Positions 34,433 to 46,005 of a DNA stretch of 64,000 nt are shown in pieces; position 1 is the first letter of the stretch; each line of letters opens with the position of its first letter. Both the position numbers and the translations under genes were made by a program. This DNA is from Nymphalis io. Its lineage: Eukaryota > Arthropoda > Insecta > Lepidoptera > Nymphalidae. The stretch lies in the NCBI RefSeq assembly GCF_905147045.1, contig NC_065905.1, positions 5,518,001-5,582,000 of the forward strand, read 5' to 3'. The notes under the pieces were generated by a model. It worked only from the letters and a program-made list of their open reading frames with translations, searched no databases and had not been told where the DNA came from.

Positions 34433-34760
34433 TTGTTTGCTTTAACGTCAACACGATGTGATGTAATATCAAGAAATCTACGTCATGAACTTCTTTGAGT
34501 TAGTTACCACGCTTTTTTATAAGCTTTTACTTCTGTTATATTTTGTATGACGTGTGGGTCGAATCTTGTTAATAAATGCTTAAACCAGAGCAACTTAATA
34601 TTTAATATATAAATTTGATTTAATAAGTAAAAAAGGATATATTTAATTACATGTAGATTGGCATTGAAGATGTACAAGATACAAAAATACATAAAAGAAA
34701 TAAAAATAGAAAGAAAACCTGTCATACTCGGATATGCTTCTATGTGTGAGGTGTAGGGGA

Positions 34761-34832
34761 AGACCGGGCATCTATGCCCGGTCTACCCAATCCGTCTACT
34801 AACTTGTAAAATATGTATTTTATGGATTGGGT
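34761..34832. repeat. Two adjacent perfect hairpins
   Basis: The first has 11-bp arms 34761-34771 and 34774-34784 (AGACCGGGCAT) with a 2-nt loop. The second follows directly, with 9-bp arms 34785-34793 and 34824-34832 (ACCCAATCC) and a 30-nt loop. The GC-rich first stem stands out in AT-rich surroundings. Confidence 0.85.
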
Positions 34833-37188
34833 GTGCATTATATTTTGCACAAAATCTCACCTCTACTGACAAAAAAATTCTAGGAAAACATTGATTAGTA
34901 ACAACGAATGGTACCAGCTCTAATATTTATTTGTAGAATTGGGTTTGGTAATATTTTTATTAGAATTCAAGGCCATACTTTACACGTTCCTATATATCTT
35001 TAGCGCCTTAAAGTTTAATTAATTTTAGACATGTTAAACTTGATCCTGCTTGATTCCTTTTTAATGTTGAATATTTAAGTTATATATAATACAATTAGCA
35101 TACCGACGTTAATTGCTCATCTCGTTAATTAAAGTAATGTGAATATGGTAATTTTCTATGACCTTGCTAAGTGTTTAATTTTTTTAATTTTTACCACGAT
35201 TCGTTTTTTTATTACAAATTTAGTGAGGATAGATATTTTTCACCTTCTTTCCTAAATAATTTGGCATTCGAAAGCAAAAGACAAGAGATCGCTAAACTAC
35301 AAAATGGTTGGAATATAAATGAAAGCATTCATCAATAGTTATTTTTAAACGAAAACAATTTACGCACATGACATTTGTCTTATCACAAAAACGTATTCGG
35401 ACAATTGACGATATATTTATTTAGCTTTGTGTGCTAATAATATTTGGCTGTGCAAGAAATGAAATATCTAATGGATTGATTTAATTGAATGTGTTCTCTT
35501 AATTCTCAATATCACAAAACTCCTATCTTATAGTTCAAACTGTGCATTGTTAGTCAGTAACGACATTGCAGGAGCTTTGCACGGAAAAAAATAGGGGTTC
35601 ACTCCGCCGCGAACTTATTAATTAGGAGATATACACATATGTATATAAGTTATGTTATATTTATAAAACATTTATAAAACATTTGACATCCAAAACGTCA
35701 CTTTTTACGAATCCATAATGAATACAATTCAATGACAAAGTTGTTTATTTGTCGGAACTCCTCCTGTGACTGGAATAAATAATTGTTTTTATCAGTCTGT
35801 CTTGCTCGCGCTCATTGAGCTTATAGTCCAGCCAATGGGAATAAAAAAGACCTCTGCTCTACAAAAAGTGGTGTAGTAATCATTATGAAACATGTCGTTT
35901 AGGTTTGTACTCTGATGAAAAATCCTAGTAAGTGACCTCGAGGAGTGGTCGTTTGGGCGGCCATCTTGGATGAAAGGTGCTAAAATCTGTTTTTTTTTTC
36001 AATATAATATCTGAACGTTTGATGCTACAGTTAAAATTTTTTTGCCAAAAAAGGAGGCGGAAGAGCATGTGGCTGCAGGAAAGCTGGGTTGAAGTTGGAA
36101 ATCGGTGGATTAGGCTATCTGGGGAAACCACAAAAAAACCGCCATTCACTCTACTTCATAGTGGTGTGGAAATGAGTTTTTAAAATTATCATAATTAAGT
36201 AAGGAATAGCTGGAAATAATAAAAATTAATCCAGAAAAAAATTGGAAAGTTGACGATATTGTAAACAATTTTTTATCTTTACGCTTTAAAAGATTGTAAA
36301 TATGAATATTAGTTATTTTTTTAATATTTGAAGTATACTAAGGGATGTGACTTTTGAGCGTCACGGTAGCATGCATGCGCAAGCGTACCGCTGGTTTTTA
36401 GTGGGTATTCCGATGTTCGGGACGCACTAGGCGCCTTGGCCACCGGCGAGCTCCACATACCCCCCACTGTTCCCGTGGGGGAAACGCTTAATACGTTTTT
36501 CTATAGTAAAAAAAAGCATGTGACTTGTGCATCATAAAATGTCACTCACAGAGTGTCACAGAGAAAAGTCATATAAGAGTTTTATTTTCTTTACCTTTTT
36601 GTACAGATTTAAAGTACAAGATATTCTTCCTTAATCATAATACATAAACTTTGTATTAAAAATTGAATTTCATATGTACGACTTTCTATCTTGAGACTTA
36701 TGATTAAGCAATTTCATTAAGAAACGGATGTAATTTGAACGTATCGTTCTGATATTTTTTAAGGCGGTAGTCAATGTCGTTACTCAAGAACTTATTTAAT
36801 TTTGTTCCTCACTTTTATAGACACTTTTATATTGTATCAAATCAAAACTGTTAAATATTTTTACTTAAAATTATATAGATTACCATAGCTAAATACTAAA
36901 AGAACTGCTTCTGTTTTTGAATCGGCTCATAAAAATCGATCATCTGGTTTCTGCTAGAAAAACAGAAAACTGACTTTTTTAATCGATCAGAAACAAACGG
37001 GAATCAGTTATCTATAATTTATATTAAACGACGAACCAAATGACTAAACTAATTTTGATGAAATTTGTTTGTACGCAACAAGCAAGTTCAAGCCTCCAAG
37101 GACGGACTTATGTTACTTTTACCTAACACCCCCCTTCTCTACTCTTGGGCGAAGCAGCGGGCAGAAGCTAGTTATATACTTGTAACTC
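34833..37188. other. Spacer, mostly unassigned
   Basis: No exon recognised. 35935-36180 is open on both strands but matches nothing I know. 36360-36500 is described separately. 37010-37175 is a relic of the CTAGCTG-type repeat ending in GCAGCGGGCAGAAGCTAG. Confidence 0.4.
36360..36500 (+). mobile_element. Possible LINE 3'-UTR relic
   Basis: A GC-rich island with CTGGTTTTTAGTGGGTATTC, GGCGCCTTGGCCACCGGCGA and TTCCCGTGGGGGAAACGC, followed by a short A-run. It resembles the 3' untranslated end of lepidopteran LINEs from memory. There is no coding frame. Confidence 0.35.
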
Positions 37189-37421
37189 GTAACAGCCTGT
37201 GAATGCCCCACTGCTGGGCTAAAGGCCTCCTCTACTTTTTTGAGGAGAAGGTTTGGAGCTTATTCTACTACGCTGCTCCAGTGCGGGTTGGTGGAATACA
37301 CATGTGGCAGAGAAATTATAAACACAAATTAAGCACATGAAAATTCAGTGATGCTTGCCCGGGTTTGAACCTACGATTTACAACATCGGTTAAGATTAAC
37401 GCGTTCTTACCACTGGGCCAT
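37189..37421 (-). repeat. SINE family B copy
   Basis: Tail AACAGCCTGTGAATGCCCCA at 37191; the head near 37421 reads on the minus strand ATGGCCCAGTGGTAAGAACG, with a B-box region similar to GGTTCAAACCC. Confidence 0.85.
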
Positions 37422-39956
37422 GTATATATACAAACCTCACGAATGTCTTATTTTGTACAAACTTTTATTTACTTATATTGTTAATATTTGGTCAAATCTT
37501 GCAAATGAATTTTCCCTCCCACGTTTTAGAACGTGGCCTAAAAAAACTTTATATAACTTTTATTTTACTATACCAGTTCACCCTAATGATTGAGCTCAAT
37601 TTGTGCAAAATGTTTTAAAACTTGTGATAATACAATGTAATGGATTTTGAAATATGACTAATAATAAAAAATGCAAACCTTATTAAAATGACAAGGCGAA
37701 CGTTGTACATATCATTTTAAATAAATTACGAAGCTCATTAGTTTTTTAAAGCCACATGAACCCGGATAAAGATACGTGCAGTTTTTTTTGTAATATTTTT
37801 GTACGACGCCTACAAAGGTCAAAAATATAATGCCTAGAATATAAGTTAATTTATGATAGCATTTTAACATATTTTTATAGTGTGTAGTAGACATTCTATA
37901 TTTGTTTTGTTTTCAATTTTGATACTTTTAAACAATTATTATCATAATCATTCCTATCAATTGCTTGTTCCTTATTATAATTTTTGTCGATAAGATTTCC
38001 CTAACACATTTGCATGATCTTTTTCTATATTTTTTCCTTATTTCGTGTCTTCAATAAAGCTATTTATTATTTTATTTTTAAAGTGTAAACAAGAATAAAT
38101 TGTTTAATAGCTTAAATAAATAGTTTCAGGTTGCGTTCAATTTTTATTATATAGACCTATACCTTCGCTCGTACTTTTATAAAAATATATGTAAAGTTTA
38201 AAAAAAAAGCACATTAAAGTAATATAAAACATAATATTAGAAGTGTTAAAAGTAAAATAAATCAGCCTTAAAATTTCTTGATATTAGACTTAAAAATTTG
38301 GGTTCCTAAAGTTTTTCGTCCTCTCTTGATATTAAAGATTATATAACAGACCAGCAATTATATAGATCGAAAAGCATTATCGTTTTTTATTACATCTTAT
38401 CGTATTTACAGGGTCCTTGTAGCTTACACAATATTTAAAACATAACTAAGAAAGTCAGGTAATTCACAGTTCTAGTGAAGGTTTAAGAAACAAGGTATTC
38501 TCTAATGTCGAATTTTTAAATTGTGTGAAAATAATCCTAATCGAAAGATTTTATAAACCTAGTATGTTATAAAATGAGTGTTTAAAATTAAAACAAGCAA
38601 CATTAAAAATAACACTGAAGACATTATATAAGCAAATGTGCGCGTATATTACTTTGCTAAATAATTTTATCAGGCGTAGATTTTTTTTTTAAATCATGGA
38701 ATTCATTAATTATATTTTTTTCTTTTTAATGTTTACTACGTCTGTGGAATAGAACGTGACCTTTAAACAGGACTTGATAGTTTTTACAGTGCATTCGTTT
38801 TCTGTGTGCACTGCATGAAAACATTGTAAGGATAATTGTAGGAGCCGGAAAAATTAATTATGTATTATGTACGTAGACCTTGGTTGTAGCGTGATAAATT
38901 AAACTGCGTTTTCTGTTCCTTAAAAGGATGCTCTTGTACAATTATATTGATTTAATCATTGAGGTAAAAATCTAGAAATACTAATGTCGTACACTTAGCT
39001 TTTAACTGTCTCGGCTGTATAGTGAGTAGCTTTCAAGGCTACACAACCGGAAGACATGTTCAAAACATAAATTATATTTATTTCATCATTAAATATATAA
39101 TTGCGTATAGATAATTGCTGAAGGCACAGGAGCGTAGATGGGAGAAGCTTCTTCATGTAGAGCTGTTGGACCTGCTCCTGATCTCTTTGATTGTCGAATT
39201 GCCGTTTAAATGACTTACATAGTTATGCACAACAATCAGATGACGTTTTATCGCGTGTTCAGGTGGCGATATTGCTAATATTACAAGTTTATCGATAAGA
39301 TGAAAGATATTAAAGGGAAAACAAAACACAAAAATCGAAAATCAATAACAATTTATTTATAATGTGATGTCACTTTTGTGTTTTAAATTTACACAGCTAA
39401 TTTAAAGCAAGTTTTAATCCATATAAAACGTAACAATATGGTTAATAATAATAATATTTCTTCAACAAGTTGATTTTCCAGAAATATTAACATTATTTTA
39501 TGTCCAATTTTTTTAGATTTATATTATCACTGACATTTAAACATTTGTGTGAGACTATACAAAACATATCGTGGCATATATTTATAATAAAATCTCGCAT
39601 AAAAATAATAACCAGTGCATTTTTTAAATTAGGCACTGATATTAAGAAAATAATATAATTATCATTAAATAACAGTAACGTAACAATGTATTTAATATGA
39701 TTTATCTTTAATCGTGTGATACAAATATATAAATAAGAGTGAGGCTTCATGTACATGATGTTGCAGTCGCGCCGGATCCGCACTTGATATGCTAGATAAA
39801 GATAATGTTCCGTAATAATCAAATTAAAAAATATTCCGTATTGTCAAGGTGTCACTTAATCTACAAACAATGGCAAGAACAAAGTAACAAAGTTGTGACG
39901 ATTGAATACAAAGGTTGAAAGGTTTATTTATTTTTATTATTACATATTATTTTTAC
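37422..39956. other. Spacer downstream of gene B
   Basis: AT-rich. 39120-39210 is a decayed SINE C piece (minus strand ATCAGGAGCAGGTCCAACAG). No exon recognised. Confidence 0.4.
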
Positions 39957-40062
39957 TACCAACCCGCATTGGAGCAGCGTGGTGGAATAAGCTCCAAACC
40001 TTCTCATCAAAAAGAGGAGAGGAGGCCTTTAGCCCAGCAGTGGGACATTCACAGGCTGTTAC
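39957..40062 (+). repeat. SINE family B, 5'-truncated copy
   Basis: Only the tail third is present, from CCAACCCGCATTGGAGCAGC to ACATTCACAGGCTGTTACGG. It is nearly identical to the end of the 45248-45552 copy, so it is young. Confidence 0.85.
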
Positions 40063-41015
40063 GGTATATTATTTTTGAAAAGTTAAGATATTACGAAAAA
40101 GTATTAATGAAATTTAACAAGTAGTGTTCACATAAAAAAATTGCGTTTCTTTGATGGCGTCGCCATATACACGAAGCCTAAGTATCAAACATAACATAAC
40201 AAAAATAATATAGAATATATATTTGATCTACATAATAGTTATATAGTTTTGCATTACTTATCGCAGTTTTTGACTAACTTGGGAACTTAGTCGAGCATAT
40301 AAATCTTTATCATTCAGACTTTTAAATCTATCATAATGCTGTTTTTTTTTTTAAAATACATTACAGCGATAGGATGTTAGAAGCATAAGGAAATTCAGGT
40401 GGATATAATGATTTTATGAAATTTTATGGTTTTTTTTTTAATTCAGTCCTATGTTATATACATGTACAAGACAGCCTTCAACGTTTTCTAAAAAGACTCC
40501 AATATCTGTATTCTGACTAAAATGTACGTTTTTTTTAATAATTTTCAGTTTATAATAATTATTAGTGTATATTTATGGGTACATATCCATTCAAATTTTG
40601 CTTATTTGCGAATACAATTTTCAATTTGACTACATTCCACGCACAGATAATACCTTGTTACATTAAATATATCTATAAGATAACGTATAAGGTCGCACTA
40701 AAGATAAAGATGTACATGAATAGAACATATGTTATTATTTAAGACAGCTTTTAGAAAATTAAAAAACGTGCTTTAGTTAACAGTGGCATCAGTTCTTTAA
40801 AAGCCAAAATTTATAATTACGAAAAGATAGACACATATATGGCACTTAATTAAATATTCAAAGTGATACTTAAAAGATTTTTAACGATATGTTTATCTTC
40901 GAAACCGACTCGCGTAATGACGAAGTAAATTTACGTCTTTTATGACATTGCTACATCGTATTACATTCTTAATTCTAAATGATTTTGGTATAAATTCTGG
41001 TAACTAAACATATTC
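40063..41015. other. AT-rich 3' flank of gene B
   Basis: Nothing recognised. Confidence 0.5.
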
Positions 41016-41021
41016 TTTATT
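41016..41021 (-). terminator. Poly(A) signal of gene B
   Basis: AATAAA on the minus strand, 48 nt after the TGA stop of gene B. Confidence 0.7.
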
Positions 41022-41069
41022 AATATGATACAAAATATTTACAAAATCCTAGGGTATGTTTTACTTTTG

Positions 41070-42527
41070 TCATCTTTTCCGTTTAGACCAATCTTGTTTA
41101 ATCATGTCAGAGCCTTTTTCTCCAATCATTATAACAGCCGCATTAGTGTTACCACTAACTATAGTTGGCATTATACTAGCATCTATAACTCTCAGTCCTT
41201 CAATACCATGCACACGTAATCTAGGATCAACAACAGCGCCACGGTCCCACGAGGGTCCCATTTTTGTTGTTCCACACTGATGGTATATTGTCATACTGAT
41301 TGTCCTCACTTGGCATTCAATATATTCATCAGACATAAACTTTAAATGTTTACAGTTCGGCAATGGTTTCATATATAGTCTTGATCCGAACTGCTTGAAT
41401 GGAGATGCATTTGCTACTTGAAGCGCTATTTTAATACCTTCGACAAGCCGATTTACATCTAACCGATCTTCATGATATCGCGGATTCATTACGGGGTAGT
41501 CAAATGGATTGGAACTCTTTAACCTTACATAACCTCTAGTATTTGGACGTAACAGTAGAGGCATAATAGTCCAAGCATCTTTGTTTGCTATCGGTTTATA
41601 TACTGTGTCGTATACTTCATCAGTGAGACCTAAAATTTTTCTCACTATTTGACCGTTATCTGAAGAAAATGATGCAGGTGCCATATGAAATTGAATATCA
41701 GGCCATAAGCCGGATGTATTTGCGTATTTAGTATTTACGAAGGCTATGCCTTCTAACCCCCCTAAAGTTGTCATCGGTCCTCTTTCGTTAACAACATAGT
41801 TCATTGTGACAGGAAATGCTTGAAAACGATTTTGAACAATAGCTACGGGTTTGTCGACTAGAAACGTTAAACCTCCTACTCCCACGTGATCTTGCAAATT
41901 TTCTCCTACAGGTAAATCTTTTAAGACTCTTATTCCAACATTCTTTAAGTGATCCTTTGGTCCTATACCAGATAACATTAATAGTTGCGGACTGTTGATT
42001 GCTCCAGCAGATAATATAACTTCCTTCCGGGCATACACTACCCTTTTAATGCCATGTTTAAAGTATTCCACACCGTAAGCTTTCATTGTTATCGGATTTA
42101 TCAAAACTCTCGTGACTTGTGTATTAAGAGATATGTCAAGATTCCTACGTGTCCTCACAGGTCTTAAAAAGGCTTTGGCTGTGCTGCATCTTGAACCTCG
42201 TCTTATTGTACCTTGGGCTATCATAAATCCAGTTTGAAATTCTCCATTAATATCTCTGTTTTCATATCCTATTTCCACACCGGATTCTACAAAAGCAGCA
42301 ACTAATGGAGTCCTCCATGGAGCTTCTTGAACAGTTAAATAGCCTCCTCGACCATGATATTTAGTTTTAGCTAAATAAGGATTTCTATTATCCTCAGATT
42401 TTATAAAGTATTTAAGCACATCTCGGTATGCCCAGCCTGGATTTCCAAAAGATTCCCACTGATCGAAGTCATATCGGTTTCCTCTTACGTAGATCATATA
42501 GTTAAGAACGCTGGATCCACCGAGCAC
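41070..42527 (-). CDS. Gene B, exon 3 (most of the enzyme)
   Basis: 1458 nt, entered in phase 0 after acceptor ATATTACAG with VLGGSSVLNYMIYVRGN. It holds both GMC domains beyond the FAD loop and the catalytic His and Asn. It ends QDWSKRKR and TGA at 41070-41072. Confidence 0.96.
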   Translation of the reverse strand: MLGGSSVLNYMIYVRGNRYDFDQWESFGNPGWAYRDVLKYFIKSEDNRNPYLAKTKYHGRGGYLTVQEAPWRTPLVAAFVESGVEIGYENRDINGEFQTGFMIAQGTIRRGSRCSTAKAFLRPVRTRRNLDISLNTQVTRVLINPITMKAYGVEYFKHGIKRVVYARKEVILSAGAINSPQLLMLSGIGPKDHLKNVGIRVLKDLPVGENLQDHVGVGGLTFLVDKPVAIVQNRFQAFPVTMNYVVNERGPMTTLGGLEGIAFVNTKYANTSGLWPDIQFHMAPASFSSDNGQIVRKILGLTDEVYDTVYKPIANKDAWTIMPLLLRPNTRGYVRLKSSNPFDYPVMNPRYHEDRLDVNRLVEGIKIALQVANASPFKQFGSRLYMKPLPNCKHLKFMSDEYIECQVRTISMTIYHQCGTTKMGPSWDRGAVVDPRLRVHGIEGLRVIDASIMPTIVSGNTNAAVIMIGEKGSDMIKQDWSKRKR

Positions 42528-44520
42528 CTGTAATATTTAAAATATAGTGATAAGTTTTTTTTGCAAGCATAACAAAAGTGATGGTAAAAAAGAAAGTAAT
42601 TTATCATATTTTGAATCTAGTAATTTAGTTATTGACTAAACTTTGTACAGTTTGACACAAATCAATTCTTCTGGCTGAATTTCATCATCATCATCATCAA
42701 TGTAGCTAGGTAAGATAGGAGAACACAGATAGTCCCTTTATTCCCTTATTGTCATAATCCGGCGAGAGAGCAATGAGATGGAGACCGGAGAGAGTTCAGG
42801 CACAGAACCAACAACTGTACGTGCTTTCTGAGGTACAGATGTGTAAGCACTGACAAATTCCTGGCTGATACTGACAATATTAGATATTATTAGTAGCAGT
42901 GTGGATAATCTAATAACTTTTTATTCGCCTTTTGACGAAATAACTCTTCAAACATTTTATTCTTGCGACCCGGGTTTGGAACCCTGGACTTCGAGATCTG
43001 CAGGCTTATAAGCAATCTACTACACGGACAACTATTTTAGAATAATTAAAATTATTCTTTGTTCGGCTATAACTATAATAAAATACAAACATTTAATTAT
43101 TATTGTTGATCGTAAATCAGTAGGAATCATTGACAATGTTAGATACGTCGTATTTGCCAGTAATCAGTCCCAATTAAATTAAGACATATTACCTTCCCTC
43201 GCGGCCAACTGCACCTATTCTTCTTAAAACCTAAGCAGGCGTATGAAGTAGGTTCGGTCTTGTATTGCCAGTCCAGCTTCGTTAGTTGTAAGTAGCCCGC
43301 TAACGAAGGGACGTCGGTGATCTCGTTTTCATCTGGTCCTAGGCAATACAAATCAACTTATAAATTATTAATGTTATAAATATTATAACGGTTAGGTAGA
43401 TTATAAGGCAGAATGTCTTAATTATATGGACGATGACTATATCGTATATTTATGGAGATTATTTTAGTATTATCATTATCGTAGCATAGTATGTTATCAA
43501 CGGTTAGCTTGTTTTAGCCATGGTAGAGCTCTGTACTTGTCTTGGTGGCTACTAATAAATTATTATTTACTCTACTAATAAACATCAATACTTCACATTG
43601 ATTAAATCAATGTAACACACACAAGTTACATAAAATATTATATCCTATGTTATATTATATAGCTGCGAATTGACAATACTAAGTGTGGTTAATTAATTTT
43701 AGGGAATTAATTATCCGCCTTGTCTCCCTTCTACAAATAAATAAATCTAATAATAAAAATCATCTTAAGTCGTAAGTAGTTATTATAAAATAAATAGAAG
43801 TAAAAAAGCAGTCAAACTATGGAATTCCCTGCCTCAAGCTGAATCCGTACATATTTTTAAGAGTCGTTTGCATAATTATTATCTATCAATATAACTAGAG
43901 CATGTTGTATTATTATATGTATATGCTTATTTATTTCTTATACATATAAGTTTGTTTGTATGTATGTAGGTATAAGTGTATATGTATATATATGTATGTA
44001 GGTTGGTATATTACATATTTGTATTAAGTTCCTTAAATTTTAAGTATAAATTGTTCGCACACTATACCCGATTAGTGATCTTGGCTAAAAAACACATAAA
44101 CGTTTCTCTTTACAGAGGTTGCCTGGAAGAGATCACTTATTAAGTGATAAGGCCGCCTTTCCATACTATATGGTCTACTTGCTATTATATGTTACTAAAT
44201 ATTTGTAAAGTGTGTGCAATAAAGGATTAATAAAATAAATAAATAAATAGTATTAAATGTGACCTACCACTTTCAAGTAGTAACAAATTCCAATCCTTGA
44301 CTTCTGTTAATCGATTCGCCACTACTGCACCCGCAGAGCCTCCTCCAACAACTATGAAATCATATTCCGTCCTCGGTTCTTTATCTAGAACTTTAGCTTC
44401 GGGGTCGTATGAGTTATAGTTATGATAGGTAAATGCTCCCAATAGAAGTGGAATAAGCCACAAACCAGTTACGCTAACAGTCTTTAGTGCTGTCGATGCT
44501 AGAAGTACGTGAATACCCAT
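41070..44520 (-). CDS. Gene B: GMC oxidoreductase (FAD-dependent, glucose dehydrogenase-like)
   Basis: The three exons 44268-44520, 43193-43338 and 41070-42527 join through GT-AG introns of 929 and 665 bp into 618 codons plus TGA, the usual insect GMC length. The ATG at 44520 is followed by a hydrophobic stretch (residues about 5-31, GLWLIPLLLGAF) that acts as signal peptide or anchor, so the enzyme is probably secreted or lumenal. FAD loop YDFIVVGGGSAG has GGGSAG at 59-64. Signature 1 is GKVLGGSSVLNY (132-143) and signature 2 is GAINSPQLLMLSGIGP (308-323). The C-terminal active site is YHQCGTTKMG with His549, and SGNTNAA with Asn593, a His-Asn pair as in choline oxidase. The common NAP is NAA. 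All expected motifs are intact. The substrate cannot be inferred. Gene A downstream is a same-strand paralogue. Confidence 0.95.
42705..43028 (-). repeat. SINE family C copy in gene B intron 2
   Basis: Preceded by a (CAT)n run at about 42687-42701. The body contains GAGAGAGTTCAGGCACAGAA and CTGTACGTGCTTTCTGAGG. At the 43028 end is a tRNA-like head with minus-strand B box GGGTTCCAAACCC. Diverged. Confidence 0.75.
43193..43338 (-). CDS. Gene B, exon 2
   Basis: 146 nt. The acceptor TTGCCTAG precedes GACCAGATG and the donor is AAG|GTAATA. It encodes PDENEITDVPSLAGYLQLTK through LDWQYKTEP to NRCSWPRGK. The donor GTAATA is weaker than average, but the protein continuity is unambiguous. Confidence 0.93.
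44268..44520 (-). CDS. Gene B, exon 1 (signal segment and FAD loop)
   Basis: 253 nt, starting at ATG and ending one base into a Gly codon (LLLLESG) before donor GTAGGT. Encodes the hydrophobic N-terminus and the FAD loop. Confidence 0.93.
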
Positions 44521-44541
44521 TTTGTTTTCTATCTTCTTATT

Positions 44542-44761
44542 TTAATATTTGTTATCGTTTTGTCTTAACTTCTTATAATATAACTGTATGTTTGCGTATG
44601 CTTTGGTTTTTGACTGAGATAAGCGACTTAGAAGATTTTTTTTTCGATCTGGTGGTTTACATTTGCGCATAACTTTCTTAGCTCCGAGAATCTTTAGTAG
44701 ACTCTGCGACATGTTAACAGCCGCAGTTTTGTATTGTTGATACGTCTTCGGAGTCTTGTAT
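44542..44761 (-). other. Candidate spliced exon with a 56-codon ORF just upstream of gene B
   Basis: On the minus strand a good acceptor (AAATTTCAG) ends at 44762. The following frame is open for 72 codons to TAA at 44542-44544, including an ATG at 44712 that starts MSQSLLKILGAKKVMRKCKP. The product from ATG would be 56 residues, Lys/Arg-rich, with no domain I recognise. The stop is 21 nt before the gene B start codon. So this may be the 5' leader of gene B with an upstream ORF that would limit translation, or the last exon of a separate gene. The first two-thirds are GC-richer than the spacer around them. A chance frame is possible. Confidence 0.4.
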
Positions 44762-45247
44762 CTGAAATTTAAAACAAAATATTTTAAATATAGTAATTAA
44801 TATTTATAATAATAACTAATACGTATTCTATTTTGTTACAGGTATGAACAATGCATTACAGTTGACAATTCACCGCTACTTTATTATAGTACATGCGAAT
44901 TTTATACTGCAAAATCTTCGGGTTCGGGTATTTATTAATTTTATATGAACATTATAATTCTTCTTTATTTACTTAATATAATATATAGTGTTACGAAATT
45001 GAACGATGGCGTACATCTCACTATTATCTATTTTGAAATTTTATTATGTATATTTATTTACTGAATTCAAAATAGTTTGATGTACATTGATCAATCAATT
45101 TAGCACTTATAAGGTAAAATAAACATCCAAAAATGTATATAATCGAATTTAATTTTGATTGTCAAAAATCAATGTTGACAGGCGTGTGACTATATGTCCT
45201 GCAAGGCTACAATACCCTGGCTTTTACATGTTTTCATTTGTAACTTC

Positions 45248-45552
45248 CGAAGCCGAGATGGCCCTGTGGTAAGAACGCGTGAATCTTAACCGATGATCGT
45301 GGGTTCAAACCCGGGCAAGCACCACTGAATTTTCATGTGCTTAATTTGTGATTATAATTCATCTCGTGCTTTACGGTGAAGGAAAACATCGTGAGGAAAC
45401 CTGCATGTGTCTAATTTCACTGAAATTCTGCCACATGTGAATTCTACCAACCCGCATTGGAGCAGCGTGGTGGAATAAGCTCCAAACCTTCTCCTCAAAA
45501 AGAGGAGAGGAGGCCTTTAGCCCAGCAGTGGGACATTCACAGGCTGTTACGG
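45248..45552 (+). repeat. SINE family B, full copy with target-site duplication
   Basis: Head AGCCGAGATGGCCCTGTGGT and B box GGGTTCAAACCC mark a tRNA-derived SINE, and the tail ends AGGCTGTTACGG. The 12-mer ATTTGTAACTTC flanks it at 45236-45247 and 45553-45564. This is the best reference copy of the family, with 62720-63016. Confidence 0.9.
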
Positions 45553-45708
45553 ATTTGTAACTTCTCATACCCTATCTAATAAACACTCCTGCACACCAAT
45601 TTAGACATTGTAGTGTCTATTTCAATCACATGAAGAGCAAGGACATGTAAACAACCTTGAAGTTAAATTGATATAATGTAATTGGTGAGACCTTGAATAA
45701 TCTTTTTA

Positions 45709-46005
45709 CTGGTGGTAGGGCTTTGTGCAAGCTCGTCTGGGTAGGTACCACCCACTCATCAGATATTCTACCGCAAAACAGTAATACTTGATATTGTTGT
45801 GTTCCGGTTTGAAGGGTGAGTGAGCCAGTGTAATTACAGGCACAAGGGACATAAAATCTTAGTTCCCAAGGTTGGTGGCGCATTGGATATGTAAGCGATG
45901 GTTGACATTTCTTACAATGCTAATGTCTAAGAGCGTTGGTGACCACTTACCATCAGGTGGCCCATATGCTCGTCCGCCTTCCTATTCTATAAAAAAAAAA
46001 AAAAA
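45709..46005 (+). repeat. Family A repeat, copy 10
   Basis: Full-length plus-sense copy from CTGGTGGTAGGGC to a run of about 15 A. Subfamily marks ATATGTAAGCGATGG and TAAGAGCGTTGG are shared with the copies at 20107 and 51060. Confidence 0.9.

Noticed and set aside
39120..39210. Protein-like minus-strand stretch GPTALHEEASPIYAPVPS
   Set aside because: The DNA matches the body of SINE C (AGGAGCAGGTCCAACAGCTC region), so it is a decayed SINE.
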